This document shows, one piece after another, positions 1 to 11,726 of a stretch of DNA of 63,537 nt; the first letter of the stretch is position 1; each line of letters opens with the position of its first letter. A program made the translations under genes and the position numbers. The notes under the pieces were generated by a model that worked only from the letters and a program-made list of their open reading frames with translations, did no database searches and was not told where the DNA came from. The stretch comes from Collinsella tanakaei (GTDB taxonomy: Bacteria > Actinomycetota > Coriobacteriia > Coriobacteriales > Coriobacteriaceae), in contig NZ_JACJMB010000013.1 of the NCBI RefSeq assembly GCF_016902615.1, positions 1 through 63,537 on the forward strand. The letters are read 5' to 3'.

Positions 1-55
1 CGAGCTCCCTGAGCTTGCGGTCGTGCCTGCATCGTAGGCCGACGGACATGAGAAA

Positions 56-103
56 GCCTCCCATCTCTCGGACTTTTATTTCCATGTCCAAGAAATGGGA
101 GGC
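56..103 (-). terminator. Probable terminator of the DJ-1-like gene
   Basis: A long hairpin (GCCTCCCAT at 56-64 against ATGGGAGGC at 95-103, with a second inner stem at 67-73/86-92) lies 50 bases beyond the stop of the minus-strand gene. Read on the minus strand it is followed by CTTTCTC, a weak U-tract. It would end transcription of the DJ-1-like gene. Confidence 0.4.
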
Positions 104-152
104 AGTTCACGTTGTGACACGGGGCCCCGAGCGTTTTGCCGGTTGTTTTGGG

Positions 153-731
153 CTACACCTCGAAGTGCGCGCCCATGAGCTTGGCGAACTCACGGCAGAT
201 CGCCGTGTCGCCCGGCCATGCGGGGGCGGTCACGAGGTTGCGGTCGACGACGGCCTGGTCGGTGTCGACGGGCACGTAGGTGCCGCCCGCAAGCGTGATG
301 TCCGGCCCGACGGCAGGATAGGCCGTTGCCTTGTAGCCTGAAAGGACGCCGGCTGCGGCGAGAACTTGCGGGCCGTGGCAGATGGCGGCGACGGGCTTGT
401 TTGCGGCGAAGAACTCGCGCACGATCTCGAGCACGCGCTCATTCAGGCGGATGTACTCGGGCGCGCGGCCGCCGGTTATGAACAGGCCCTCGTAGTCCGC
501 GGTGTCGACGGCGTCGAAATCGGCGGTGAGGGCGAAGTTGTGGCCGCGCAGCTCGGTATAGGTCTGCTCGCCGAGGAAGTCGTGGACAGCGGTCGCCACG
601 GTATCGCCGGCCTTCTTGTCAGGGCATACCGCATCAACCTGGTAGCCGATCATGGACAGCGCCTGGAAGGGCACCATCGTCTCGTAGTCCTCGGTGAAGT
701 CACCGCACAGCATGAGGACCTTCTTGGTCAT
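153..731 (-). CDS. DJ-1/PfpI family protein
   Basis: The 192-residue product is a single DJ-1/PfpI domain (class I glutamine amidotransferase-like fold). The nucleophile-elbow sequence AICHGPQ places the reactive Cys at about residue 118, followed by His119, and an acidic residue near position 14 to 17 (TEDYE) matches the conserved Glu that polarises this cysteine. Family members act as protein/nucleotide deglycases, chaperones or proteases, so the substrate cannot be read from sequence. The start is set by AAAGGAG seven bases upstream of the ATG; longer upstream extensions of the frame are compositionally non-coding. It stands alone, divergent from the L,D-transpeptidase gene, with a TetR-type palindrome in the shared intergenic region. 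Confidence 0.88.
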   Translation of the reverse strand: MTKKVLMLCGDFTEDYETMVPFQALSMIGYQVDAVCPDKKAGDTVATAVHDFLGEQTYTELRGHNFALTADFDAVDTADYEGLFITGGRAPEYIRLNERVLEIVREFFAANKPVAAICHGPQVLAAAGVLSGYKATAYPAVGPDITLAGGTYVPVDTDQAVVDRNLVTAPAWPGDTAICREFAKLMGAHFEV

Positions 732-1053
732 ATCGAGCTCCTTTCGCCGAGGGCGGGTCTGCGCCGTCGCCTGATGGACACGTGCGGGAGGTGCGTGACG
801 CCAGCCGAACCTTTGGATTCGGCGGAGTCTGCCTTGTCCCGTGTGGACCACCATACCCCACTCGCGCGTACTTGATTCTGGCGCGTCGTGTCTGTGGCCG
901 CGCCAACTAGGCGAACGGCGCGCGTGCACATGTTGCATAGCGTTGCGCAACATGTGGGAGGATGCTGGAGTTACGATAGCTGTGCTAGTATAAAGGGCGT
1001 TGTACGTCCGGGTTCGCTCGGACGTTTTCGCATCTGTAGAAAGGTTCTGTGCT
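732..1053. other. Divergent intergenic region, DJ-1-like / L,D-transpeptidase
   Basis: This 322-base gap holds no convincing gene. It contains the inverted repeat at 927-956 and a TGTGCTAGTATAAA extended -10-like element at about 981-994 that probably drives the rightward L,D-transpeptidase gene (transcript start near 1000). A leftward promoter for the DJ-1-like gene is less clear; TATGGT-like sequence on the minus strand near 850 is the best candidate. Confidence 0.45.
927..956. promoter_or_regulatory. Palindromic operator candidate (TetR-type)
   Basis: CACATGTTGC at 927-936 and GCAACATGTG at 947-956 form a perfect 10-bp inverted repeat, and a second, compact palindrome GTTGCGCAAC overlaps the right half at 942-951. 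The same GTTGCGCAAC core, preceded by CACAT, occurs in the promoter of the tetR-family gene at 20273-20282, so this is a plausible second binding site for that regulator. Function is inferred. Confidence 0.5.
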
Positions 1054-2913
1054 ATGGCAGATTGTTCCACTTCTTGGTGGCGCCGCAACGCGGTGAAGCT
1101 CGCGCTTGCGTCCACCATGTCCGTTGGCCTTGCCTTCGGTGCGACCGCTGCGTACGCCGCCGAGCCGGCCACCACCTCCGATGTCGCGAAGATCGAGGCG
1201 ACCTCTTTCGCGGTCGTCTCCGAGACCGACCAGGTTGCACTCAGCGCTACCGAGGTCGAGCCTGCTGTCGAGACCGAGTCCGAGGGTTCCGCCGTCACGG
1301 AGACGCCTGTCGAGACCCCTCAGATCGATGCTGCAGGCGACCCGGAGAAGCCCGCTATCCTGGGCGAGGACGAGATGGCCGATTCCGTCGCCGGCGATAT
1401 CGAGGTCGCGACCGACCCTGATGAGAACGAGACCGCGACCGGCACGAACAAGGGCGACGATGAGGACGCAACCTCCGATAAGGAGGAGGCCGATCCCGAG
1501 ACCGACAAGTCCGAGGGGGACGAAACCGACCCGGATGCCGAGGAGAAGCCCGGCGAGGGGGAAGAGGGCGAAGAAGGCGACAAGGATCCTGAGGAGGACC
1601 CCGAGGGCGACAAGGACCCCGATCCCAGCGACCCGGACAACAAGCCCGCGGGCGGCACGGGTTGGAGCACCGATGCCTCCGGCAACAAGTACTACTACGA
1701 GAACAACGTCCTCGTGTGGACCGTAGACAAGAGCGGCAACCGCACCTACTACAAGAACGGTGTCGCCACCAGCCCGGACTGCGTGTTCTTCGAGGACCCG
1801 ACGACGGGCACCCGCTATTGGTACGAGGGCGGCAAGACCGTTTCCAGCCACTCGTTCTATGATCCGGCGACCAATAACTGGTATTGGGCCGATGCTGATG
1901 GCACCATCGCGCGCAGCAAGGACGCGTTCATCCCCACCGACAGCTCCGTGGACATGAACCTCTTCCTGAGCGATACCGCCTATCGTGACTCGCATGGCAA
2001 GTGGGTCCGCTTCGATGACAACTACGTCATGGTCAAGGGCGAGAACCTCTACGACGGCGGCTGGTATTACTTCAATCCCGTGACGAGCGAGATGGTGAAG
2101 CACTTCGCCTACATCACCCCGAAGAACAGCACCCAGGGTAAGTGGGTCTTCTACGACGAGATCACCGGCCGTATGCTGTATGGCGAGCAGTACAAGACCT
2201 CCAACAAGACCGATAGCACCTACCACTGGTACTACCTGAACGACTACACCGGCGCCGTGACGTACGGTTGGTGGACCATTCCCACCTCCGGCAAGCTCGT
2301 GTTCTACGATCGCGTCGCGGGTTGGATGATGTACAACTGGGTCGACACGGGCGACAACGCCGTCGGCACCAACACGAACTGGCATTTCTTCAACCGCTAC
2401 ACCGGCGAGTGCATGACGAAGGATGACCGTGGCAACGCCGCGCACGACAGCTGGCTGCGCATGTACGACGGCACGAGCAAGACCGATAAGTACATCGTCG
2501 TCGACAAGGACAACTTCCGCACCATCATCTTCCAGCGCGTGGGCAACGATTGGGACGTCGCGAAGGTGTTCCGCTGCGGTCTGGGCCGTCCCGACGCCAA
2601 CATGGGCCGCGGCACGCAGGAGGGCGTGTGGACCCTCGGCGAGAACGTGCCGTCCTACCCGGTGCCCGATGAGCTGTGGCGTGCAAACTATCCCCGCATG
2701 GAGAATGACACCACCTCCGGTGTCCGCTGGAGGATCCACTACATCTGGGATCAGGGCTTCCACAGCACTGTGTACACGAGCTCCATTCCGGCTGAGCAGC
2801 AGCTCGAGCGCTACATCTCTGATGGCTGCGTGCGCCTGCTCGACGCCGACGCGAAGTGGCTGTGGGATAACTGCGCGAACGGCACGCGCGTCTATATCTG
2901 GCGTCGCTACTAG
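1054..2913 (+). CDS. Secreted L,D-transpeptidase with cell-wall-binding repeats
   Basis: The 619-residue product starts with a signal peptide (RR at 10-11, hydrophobic core, likely cut after AYA at residue 35). A very acidic, Glu/Asp/Pro-rich linker (about 70-200) precedes five or so aromatic YYY/WYY repeats (about 205-470) resembling choline/wall-binding repeats. The C-terminal third is a YkuD domain: His570 and the motif SDGCVRL with catalytic Cys592 and following Arg. It should cross-link peptidoglycan stem peptides outside the membrane (3-3 links or protein attachment). The ATG is preceded by AGAAAGG nine bases upstream. It is monocistronic, closed by a strong terminator. The acidic linker plus repeats suggests an architecture that reaches through the wall. 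Confidence 0.9.
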   Translation: MADCSTSWWRRNAVKLALASTMSVGLAFGATAAYAAEPATTSDVAKIEATSFAVVSETDQVALSATEVEPAVETESEGSAVTETPVETPQIDAAGDPEKPAILGEDEMADSVAGDIEVATDPDENETATGTNKGDDEDATSDKEEADPETDKSEGDETDPDAEEKPGEGEEGEEGDKDPEEDPEGDKDPDPSDPDNKPAGGTGWSTDASGNKYYYENNVLVWTVDKSGNRTYYKNGVATSPDCVFFEDPTTGTRYWYEGGKTVSSHSFYDPATNNWYWADADGTIARSKDAFIPTDSSVDMNLFLSDTAYRDSHGKWVRFDDNYVMVKGENLYDGGWYYFNPVTSEMVKHFAYITPKNSTQGKWVFYDEITGRMLYGEQYKTSNKTDSTYHWYYLNDYTGAVTYGWWTIPTSGKLVFYDRVAGWMMYNWVDTGDNAVGTNTNWHFFNRYTGECMTKDDRGNAAHDSWLRMYDGTSKTDKYIVVDKDNFRTIIFQRVGNDWDVAKVFRCGLGRPDANMGRGTQEGVWTLGENVPSYPVPDELWRANYPRMENDTTSGVRWRIHYIWDQGFHSTVYTSSIPAEQQLERYISDGCVRLLDADAKWLWDNCANGTRVYIWRRY

Positions 2914-2950
2914 CCAGAGCGCCTGCGCCCATCATCTTTGAGCGCCTATG

Positions 2951-2986
2951 CGACCCCGTCTGCTTGCAGGCGGGGTCGTTCTTTTT
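2951..2986 (+). terminator. Intrinsic terminator after the L,D-transpeptidase gene
   Basis: CGACCCCG pairs with CGGGGTCG around a TGC/GCA inner stem, followed by TTCTTTTT. It ends two bases before the first large palindromic repeat. Confidence 0.85.
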
Positions 2987-2987
2987 A

Positions 2988-3079
2988 GATGTCCTCCGCA
3001 GGGACGGGGTTATTTGGTGCCACGTGGCCCGCATGCGGGCCACGTGGCACCAAATAACCCCGTCCCCCCGGAGGACATC
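2988..3079. repeat. Terminator-associated palindrome, copy 1
   Basis: A 92-bp near-perfect palindrome centred at 3033: outer arm GATGTCCTCC, then GGGACGGGGTTATTTGGTGC and a fully self-complementary GC-rich centre. It begins immediately behind the terminator of the L,D-transpeptidase gene. Compared with the other copies the core reads TTATTT rather than AGTTC, and the other arm has changed to match. Confidence 0.9.
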
Positions 3080-3130
3080 CACGGCTGTGTCATAATGGGG
3101 ATAACGTCAATCGTTATGGGAGGGTCTGAT

Positions 3131-4282
3131 ATGGCCGCTACAGTGGAGAATAATCTCGATGCGATGCTCAAGCGGGGCTTCTCGAAGAAGATGGCCACGC
3201 TGTATCTCAACAACCTCGAGCGCGAGAAGCGCGACGGCTTCTTCGACGCCGACTATCTCGCCTGGGCGCATGAGCACGGCTTCTACGGCGAGTCGGCGAC
3301 CGCCTATAACCTCACCGAGGACACGATCGACAACTACCTGTCCGATTACGACTACTGCCGCGTCTGGCCGCTGAACGACTGGCAGCGCATCTGGATCAAC
3401 GACAAGCTCACGTTCGCCTACATGTTCTGGGGCACGAAGTTCCAGAAGTACCTGCCCGAGTCCTATTACTACTGCGCGCAGGACCGCCTCGTGCCCCTGC
3501 TCGACAGCCAGATGGACCCGACCATCGACGGCTTCCTTTCCCTGTTGCGCGAGAAGGGCGAGTATGCCGCCAAGCCCTGCAACGGCGAGTGGGCACGTGG
3601 CTTCCACAAGCTCAGCTACGTGGATGGCACCTACTTCATCGACAACAAGCCCTCAGACGAGGCGCACGTGCGCGCGTTCGTGGAGGAGAAGAAGAACCTG
3701 CTCTACACCGAGTTCTTCCATCCGAGCGCCGAGATGGCCCGTATCGACCCGCTCATCCACACGCTGCGCATCCTCATGGTCAACCGCGACGGCGCGCATC
3801 CGTATCCGGCGTCCGCCTACCTGCGCTTCGCCATGGGCACGGGCGGCGACGACTCCAAGGCGAACTACCATCGCCCTGAGTCGCGCGACATCAGCTCCTA
3901 CAACGTCGGTTTCGACATGGAGACCGGTCACTTCGGCGGCGGTCACATCATCTACGGCTACAAGCGCATCGATACCGACCTGCACCCCGACAGCGGCGTC
4001 GAGGCTGCCGGCACCATCGAGGAGTGGCCGGAGATCCGCAGCATGCTCACCGAGATGTCGCTGCGCATCGGCCCGCTCGAGTACCTGGGCTACGACGTGG
4101 GCATCACCGACCGCGGCGTGAAGCTCATGGAGATTAACTCCCACTCCGGCTGCAAGTACCTGCAGGTGTTCCGCCCGTACCGAGTCGACGCCTTCATGAA
4201 CGAGTTCTTCTCCGATAAGCTCGCCAAGATCGACGCGCTCGACGAGGCGGGCATCGCGCGCCGCAACGCGCTGGCGCGCTAG
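3131..4282 (+). CDS. Sugar-transfer associated ATP-grasp protein
   Basis: The 383-residue product resembles the sugar-transfer associated ATP-grasp family (ATPgrasp_ST). An N-terminal helical part (1-120) is followed by nucleotide-binding elements: KPCNGEWARGFHK near 150, LRILMVN near 220 and, near the C-terminus, the Mg-ligating stretch GVKLMEINSHSG. ATP-grasp enzymes join a carboxylate to an amine or thiol through an acyl-phosphate; the acceptor here is unknown. GGGAGGG six bases upstream fixes the ATG. It is followed after seven bases by a second, unrelated ATP-grasp gene and then a family 2 glycosyltransferase, so the three probably build or decorate one glycan. No signal peptide: cytoplasmic. 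Confidence 0.8.
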   Translation: MAATVENNLDAMLKRGFSKKMATLYLNNLEREKRDGFFDADYLAWAHEHGFYGESATAYNLTEDTIDNYLSDYDYCRVWPLNDWQRIWINDKLTFAYMFWGTKFQKYLPESYYYCAQDRLVPLLDSQMDPTIDGFLSLLREKGEYAAKPCNGEWARGFHKLSYVDGTYFIDNKPSDEAHVRAFVEEKKNLLYTEFFHPSAEMARIDPLIHTLRILMVNRDGAHPYPASAYLRFAMGTGGDDSKANYHRPESRDISSYNVGFDMETGHFGGGHIIYGYKRIDTDLHPDSGVEAAGTIEEWPEIRSMLTEMSLRIGPLEYLGYDVGITDRGVKLMEINSHSGCKYLQVFRPYRVDAFMNEFFSDKLAKIDALDEAGIARRNALAR

Positions 4283-4289
4283 GATACGG

Positions 4290-5525
4290 GTGTTTGACGC
4301 CATGGAACGCGAACAGCGCTCGATTCTTCTGCTCGGGGGCTCCCGCCAGCAGGTGGTGGCAATCGAGTGCGCCAAGCGCTTGGGGTATCGCACCATCCTG
4401 TGCGACTACCTGCCCGACAACCCCGGCCAGTTCGCGGCGGACGTGTTCTATCAGGAGAGCACGACCGACCGCGACCGCATGCTCGAGATCGCCCGCGCCG
4501 AGGGCGTCTCGGGCGTGCTCGCCTATGCATCCGATCCCGCGGCGCTCACGGCGGCCTATGTGGCTGAGGCGCTCGGGCTTCCCACGAACCCGCTTGCGGC
4601 GGTGGAGACCCTGAGCACGAAGCACCTGTTTCGCGCCTACCTCGCCGACCACGGGTTCCCGGCGCCGGCGGCGCATCCCGTGCCGGTCGGTTCGGATGCG
4701 GACGAGGTGGCCAAGATCGCCTCGCACATGCGTCAGCCGGTCGTCATCAAGCCGACCGACTCGAGCGGATCGAAGGGCGTGAGTGTGCTCGACCATCCGG
4801 ATGCAGACGCCGTGTGGGATGCGCTCGAGGCGGCCGCGACTTTCTCGCGCAACGGCGTGCTGCTGCTCGAGGAGTACATCCGCGCGGCTTTCCCGCGCGT
4901 TATCGGCGGCGACATCTTCGTCGTGGACGGCATGGTGCGCTTCTGGGGCCTCATGTCATGTCTGCGCGACGAATCGCTCGGCGGCCTCGTTCCCATCGGC
5001 GAGCGCTGCCCCTCGGGGCTGTCCTGCGCCCAGGAGCGCGCGGTGCGCGACCAGATCCAGGCGCTCGTGGACTCGCTCGGCCTTCGCTTCGGCGAGTTCA
5101 ACGTCGAGATCATCGTGGGGGAGGACGATACGCCCTACTTCCTCGAGCTCGGTGCGCGCGCTGGCGGCAACATGATCCCGGTCCAGCTCTCCGACATCTC
5201 CGGCATCGACCTCATCGAGGCGAACGTGCGCGCCGCCATGGGAGACGCTGCGCTCGATGTCGCTTTCGACGGCTCGGACGCGGCGGCGGCCACCTATGTG
5301 CTGCATGCCGACCGCGCGGGCACGCTGGCGGGCGTGGATATCGCCCCCGAGATCGCGCCGTGCATCTACCGCACCGTCATGTACGTTGAGCCCGGTCAGC
5401 CGGTCGAGCGCTTCGACGGTGCCGGCAAGGCGCTCGGCATCTTCTTTTTGCGCTTTGACGACGTGGCGCACATGGAGCGCCTGCTCGACGGCATCACCGC
5501 GCGCATCCGCGCGGTGGTATCCTGA
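4290..5525 (+). CDS. ATP-grasp domain carboxylate-amine ligase-like protein
   Basis: The 411-residue product has a Rossmann-like N-terminal pre-ATP-grasp domain (ILLLGGSRQQVVAIECAKRLG, about 12-35), then an ATP-grasp fold: QPVVIKPTDSSGSKGVS (about 150-166, phosphate loop), LLLEEYI and the metal-binding FLELGARAGGNMIP (about 290-303). Overall it is like carbamoyl-phosphate-synthase/PylC-type ligases and BtrJ-like amino-acid ligases. A GTG start is chosen because AGGA lies five bases upstream; an in-frame ATG at 4302 is the alternative. It lies seven bases behind the previous ATP-grasp gene, so the two are almost certainly co-transcribed and translationally linked. Specificity cannot be read from sequence. 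Confidence 0.8.
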   Translation: MFDAMEREQRSILLLGGSRQQVVAIECAKRLGYRTILCDYLPDNPGQFAADVFYQESTTDRDRMLEIARAEGVSGVLAYASDPAALTAAYVAEALGLPTNPLAAVETLSTKHLFRAYLADHGFPAPAAHPVPVGSDADEVAKIASHMRQPVVIKPTDSSGSKGVSVLDHPDADAVWDALEAAATFSRNGVLLLEEYIRAAFPRVIGGDIFVVDGMVRFWGLMSCLRDESLGGLVPIGERCPSGLSCAQERAVRDQIQALVDSLGLRFGEFNVEIIVGEDDTPYFLELGARAGGNMIPVQLSDISGIDLIEANVRAAMGDAALDVAFDGSDAAAATYVLHADRAGTLAGVDIAPEIAPCIYRTVMYVEPGQPVERFDGAGKALGIFFLRFDDVAHMERLLDGITARIRAVVS

Positions 5526-5609
5526 ATCAGTTGACCTGTCAGACGCCAGGCGCTCGCGCGCAACAGCCGAGTGCCCCGCACAGATTACCTAACCATTGGA
5601 GGCCCCTCG

Positions 5610-6749
5610 ATGCATCGAGACGCCCAGTCGCTTGTTTCCGTCATCATCCCCATCTATAACGTCGAGAAGTTCCTCGATCAGTGTCTCGCGAGCGTGCTTA
5701 ACCAGACCTATCGCAACCTCGAGGTCCTGTGCATCAACGACGGCAGCACCGACTCCTCGCCCGAGATCATCCGCCGCTTTGCGGCCGCCGACCCCCGCGT
5801 CCGCCTGATCGACAAGGAGAACGGCGGTTACGGCATGGCGTGCAACCGCGGCCTGGCCGAGTCGCGCGGCGAGTGGATCTCCATCATCGAGCCCGACGAC
5901 TGGATCGATCCGGGCATGTACGGCGACATGCTCGCGTTCGCCGCCTCGTTCGACGAGACGATCGACATCGTCAAGTGCCCCTGGACCGATATCGTCGACT
6001 GGGATGACCCCAAGAAGCAAGACGAGGTTCGCTGCACCCTCGACGGCGTGTACCCGACCTCGACCGCGCCGGCGCCGCTTACGGCCATGCCGCGCCTCAT
6101 CGAGATGCACCCCTCCATCTGGTCGGCCATCTACCGTCGCGGCTTTCTGGAGGAGAAGGGCATCAAGTTCATCGAGTATCCCGGCAGCGGCTGGGCGGAC
6201 AACCCCTTCCTCGTGGAGGCGTTTTGCCAGGCGGATACCATCGTCTACCTCGACAAGCCCTACTACAACTACCGCTGCGACCTGCGCGGCTCGACGTGGA
6301 ACCACAAGACCGAAGACCTCATCGCGCGCCCGTTCGACCGCTGGATGACCATGACGAAGATCATGCGGCGCATCGGTGTTGCGGACCGCGGCGTGTGGGA
6401 GGCCCACTACATGCGCGGCTTCAACTACGTGCGCGGCGCCATCACCGACGACGGCGCGGACAACCCCGTCGTGCGCAAGAAGACCCGCGAGCTGTTCGAC
6501 ATGATGGACGACGATCTCGTGCTCTCCATGGTGAGCCTCAACAAGGGGCGCAAGAAGTTCTACTTCGAGGTGAAGGGCGAGGCCTGCCCGAAGCTGAAGC
6601 TCACGGGCGAGCGCATGCGCTACCTCATGAGCGAGGGCATGCACGTGCTGCACCTCTACGGCGTATACGGGCTGGCGCTACGCGTGTTCCGCCGCATCCG
6701 CCGTATCGGCTTTTCCGAGGTGGACGTCGCGCAGAAGCGCTACCGATAG
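5610..6749 (+). CDS. Family 2 glycosyltransferase
   Basis: The 379-residue product opens with a GT-A fold typical of family 2: VSVIIPIYNVEKFLDQCLAS at 9-28, VLCINDGSTDSS, ENGGYGMACNRGL and the metal/nucleotide motif IIEPDDWID (EDD variant of DXD) near residue 95. The remaining 230 residues are rich in Trp/Tyr and lack membrane helices. It transfers a nucleotide-activated sugar, probably onto an envelope polymer. The ATG has TTGGAGG seven bases upstream. It is the third gene of the ATP-grasp/ATP-grasp/GT2 group and is closed by a strong terminator, which marks the end of the operon. Confidence 0.9.
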   Translation: MHRDAQSLVSVIIPIYNVEKFLDQCLASVLNQTYRNLEVLCINDGSTDSSPEIIRRFAAADPRVRLIDKENGGYGMACNRGLAESRGEWISIIEPDDWIDPGMYGDMLAFAASFDETIDIVKCPWTDIVDWDDPKKQDEVRCTLDGVYPTSTAPAPLTAMPRLIEMHPSIWSAIYRRGFLEEKGIKFIEYPGSGWADNPFLVEAFCQADTIVYLDKPYYNYRCDLRGSTWNHKTEDLIARPFDRWMTMTKIMRRIGVADRGVWEAHYMRGFNYVRGAITDDGADNPVVRKKTRELFDMMDDDLVLSMVSLNKGRKKFYFEVKGEACPKLKLTGERMRYLMSEGMHVLHLYGVYGLALRVFRRIRRIGFSEVDVAQKRYR

Positions 6750-6782
6750 CGACGGGCTCAACCGCATTTTTTTGCACCATGA

Positions 6783-6819
6783 GGCCGCGCGGGCATACGC
6801 TTCCCGCGCGGCCGTTTTT
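6783..6819 (+). terminator. Intrinsic terminator of the ATP-grasp/GT2 operon
   Basis: GGCCGCGCGGG (6783-6793) pairs perfectly with CCCGCGCGGCC (6803-6813), followed by GTTTTT. Confidence 0.9.
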
Positions 6820-6924
6820 GTGACATATCGCACCGCCCTTCTGCGCCGGCGGGACTTCGTGGTAACCTCGATGGTTGAAAAATTCGCCAGCAACCTCCAT
6901 TTCCGACAGCGAGAGGAAGCATTC

Positions 6925-9621
<2,697 letters not shown>

Positions 9622-9654
9622 GAGCGGCCGGTATCGGGGAGCGACCATGGATGC

Positions 9655-9692
9655 AGGGGCGCAGGCCGAAGGCGGTTCTGCGCCCCTTTCTC
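9655..9692 (+). terminator. Intrinsic terminator after valS
   Basis: AGGGGCGCAG (9655-9664) pairs with CTGCGCCCCT (9678-9687), followed by TTCTC. The T-tract is short. Confidence 0.7.
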
Positions 9693-9836
9693 GTGGCCGC
9701 ACGGGCGGGGGCAGGCGGCGCACATGGGTTTCCGCCCGTGCGCTCCGTGCTACCATCGTTGCCGCCGAAACGGCTTATTTGCGGACACGAGATTCGACAC
9801 ACTCCGGATCACATGACACGTAGGAGTTGATTGCAC

Positions 9837-11213
9837 ATGCCCAAGCGCACGCACGCGTACGCGGTGCCCTTCGAGGTGCCGGAGCTTCCCTTCGATGAGG
9901 CGGTCGCCCTGGCCGCCGATACCGGTCGCATCTCGGGCGACGCCGGGCCCCTGCTCGAGACCGTCGTGGACATGCTCGAGGAGCTCGGGCGGCCCGACGA
10001 GCATTACGATTGCATTCAGGTTGCGGGCACGAACGGCAAGACGTCGACCACGCGCTTTTGCGCCGCCATCCTTCGGGGCGAGGGCCTGCTGTGCGCGCTT
10101 TACACCTCGCCGCAGCTCGTGCGCTACCCCGAGCGCATGGAGGTCGACGGCCGCGTCGTGAGCGATGCGGTCTTTGCCCACGGGGTGTCTGTCGCTGTGG
10201 AGGCGGGCAGGCGCGTGAACGCCGCGCGGGTCGCGGCGCGCAAGCAGGCCTATACCATCACGCCGTTCGACCTGCTGACCGTCGCCGCCCTCGTCATCTT
10301 CGCCGAGGCGGGCGTCGACGCGGCGGTCCTTGAGGTCGGCATGGGAGGCCGCTGGGACGCCACGAGCGCGACGGACCCGGTGGCGGTCGCCATCACGGGC
10401 ATCGGTCTCGATCACATGCGGATTCTCGGTGACACGCTCGCCCAGATCGCCGCGGAGAAGGCGGCCGTCATCAAGCCGGGGCGTGCGGTCGTGCTCGGGG
10501 AGGGGACGCACGAGCCGAGCGTCCAGCGCGTCATGGATGAGCGCTGCGCCGCGTGCCACGTGGACCCGCTCGTGGTGGCGCACGAGGTGATCTCGCTGCC
10601 GGGCTTTCTGGGCGACACCATCACGTTTGCCGTCCGCACCCCGCTCGCAAGCTATGAGCTGAGCATCCCGAAACCGAGCTATCAGCCGCAAAACGCCGCC
10701 TGCGCGGTCGTTCTCGCCGAGGCCTACCTGGGCCGTGCGCTCGATGAGACGCGCCTGCAGGCAAGCCTCGCCGCGTGTCCGACGCCGGGGCGCTTCGATG
10801 TGGTCCGCATCGATCCGCTTGTGCTCATCGATGCGTGCCACAACCCCCAGAGCTGCGAGAACTTCGTCGACGCCCTGAACGAATTCGGCCAGGATGTGGC
10901 GAGCCGCCCGTGCCTGCTTCTCGCCGCGCTGTCCGACAAGGACGTCCGCGGCATCGTGCGCGCGCTCGTGCCGGCGTTTCCGCGCGTCGCGGTGACCGCG
11001 ACGGCTTCCGAGCGCGCGCTGCCGCCCGAGGACCTGCGCGACATCGTTGCATCCGAGCTCGCCGAGGAGGGTAGGGCGGCATCAGACCTCGCGGGGGTGT
11101 ATCCCACGGTCGCCTACGCCCTCCAGGCGTTCGAGGAGGCGGGGGAGCCGCTGGTCGCTGCGGGCACGATCACGCTCGCCGGCGAGGTCGCGGGCCTGCT
11201 GCGCGCCGAATGA
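9837..11213 (+). CDS. folC: Folylpolyglutamate synthase / dihydrofolate synthase
   Basis: The 458-residue protein is a Mur-ligase-family enzyme: P-loop VAGTNGKTSTTRF near 62-74, TSPQLVRYPERM, VLEVGMGGRWDAT and TGIGLDHMRILGDT central motifs, and a C-terminal domain with LIDACHNPQSCENF near 335. It adds glutamate to (dihydro)folate, retaining it in the cell. The ATG is preceded by TAGGAG with 10-base spacing; a TTG six bases earlier is in frame but too close to that site. A GTGCTACCAT -10-like element lies about 90 bases upstream. Whether it is bifunctional (FolC) or only a polyglutamylase cannot be told from sequence. Confidence 0.93.
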   Translation: MPKRTHAYAVPFEVPELPFDEAVALAADTGRISGDAGPLLETVVDMLEELGRPDEHYDCIQVAGTNGKTSTTRFCAAILRGEGLLCALYTSPQLVRYPERMEVDGRVVSDAVFAHGVSVAVEAGRRVNAARVAARKQAYTITPFDLLTVAALVIFAEAGVDAAVLEVGMGGRWDATSATDPVAVAITGIGLDHMRILGDTLAQIAAEKAAVIKPGRAVVLGEGTHEPSVQRVMDERCAACHVDPLVVAHEVISLPGFLGDTITFAVRTPLASYELSIPKPSYQPQNAACAVVLAEAYLGRALDETRLQASLAACPTPGRFDVVRIDPLVLIDACHNPQSCENFVDALNEFGQDVASRPCLLLAALSDKDVRGIVRALVPAFPRVAVTATASERALPPEDLRDIVASELAEEGRAASDLAGVYPTVAYALQAFEEAGEPLVAAGTITLAGEVAGLLRAE

Positions 11214-11288
11214 CGCCGGATTCTGCCCCTCCATGCGAGGGTGGCGCACGGGTGCGGAGGGCCCGCGCCCGCCTGTTGCTTGCCCTCG

Positions 11289-11420
11289 CCGATATTAGGC
11301 GCCCGTGTTCATGCGGCCGGCGTGGACGGACTGGACGGAAGGCGCCCATCTGGGCACATCTGCGCTCACGCGGTGCCTTCGGACAGGACCCGCTCACAGG
11401 GGTGCCTAATATCGGAAATG
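11289..11420. repeat. TATTAGG-ended repeat element, copy A
   Basis: Left end CCGATATTAGGCGCCC (11289-11304) and right end GGGTGCCTAATATCGG (11399-11414) are inverted repeats with one mismatch, enclosing a ~95-bp poorly conserved interior. The same ends occur at 22.75, 24.3 and 63.1 kb. It fits a miniature inverted-repeat element or a two-site structured element. No transposase is present. Confidence 0.75.
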
Positions 11421-11726
11421 GGGAGCATTCAGGCGCCGTGGGACGACCGCTTGCACCGGGCGGGCAGGTCTGGCGGCCCCGTTTCGCATCGGGAACGGGA
11501 AGGGGACGTCCTTTGGGCGGCGACGCGCTTCGTCTGCCGTCCGCGTGGGCCGCACCTCAGAAGCGAGGCCCCGCCGATCGTCATGCTCAACGCCTCGCGT
11601 TGGGCTCGTGTGCCCGTTTTGCGTTTCCTGCGCGCAAGGTGTGGTCAAACCGTCAAGTTGAACTTTAGGGTGAATGTCTGCTCTATACTGAAACCGTTGG
11701 TTTACCGATTGGAGCGGCACTACCGT
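11421..11726 (+). promoter_or_regulatory. Promoter region of the RlpA-like gene
   Basis: No gene is credible in this 306-base stretch. TTGAAC (11658-11663) and CTCTATACTG (TATACT at 11684-11689) form a promoter candidate with a long 20-base spacer, 37 bases before the start codon. Confidence 0.4.

Noticed and set aside
985-2763. A 592-codon minus-strand frame over the L,D-transpeptidase
   Set aside because: Mirror of the coding strand; no start signal and the plus-strand protein has a signal peptide and YkuD motif.
6830-6924. T-box or leader peptide before valS
   Set aside because: No TGGNACCGCG-like T-box core, no Val-rich short frame and no attenuator hairpin between the terminator at 6819 and the start.
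11421-11726. Longer in-frame start of the RlpA-like gene at 11241
   Set aside because: It would run through the TATTAGG repeat and a promoter and would place a signal peptide in the middle of the protein.
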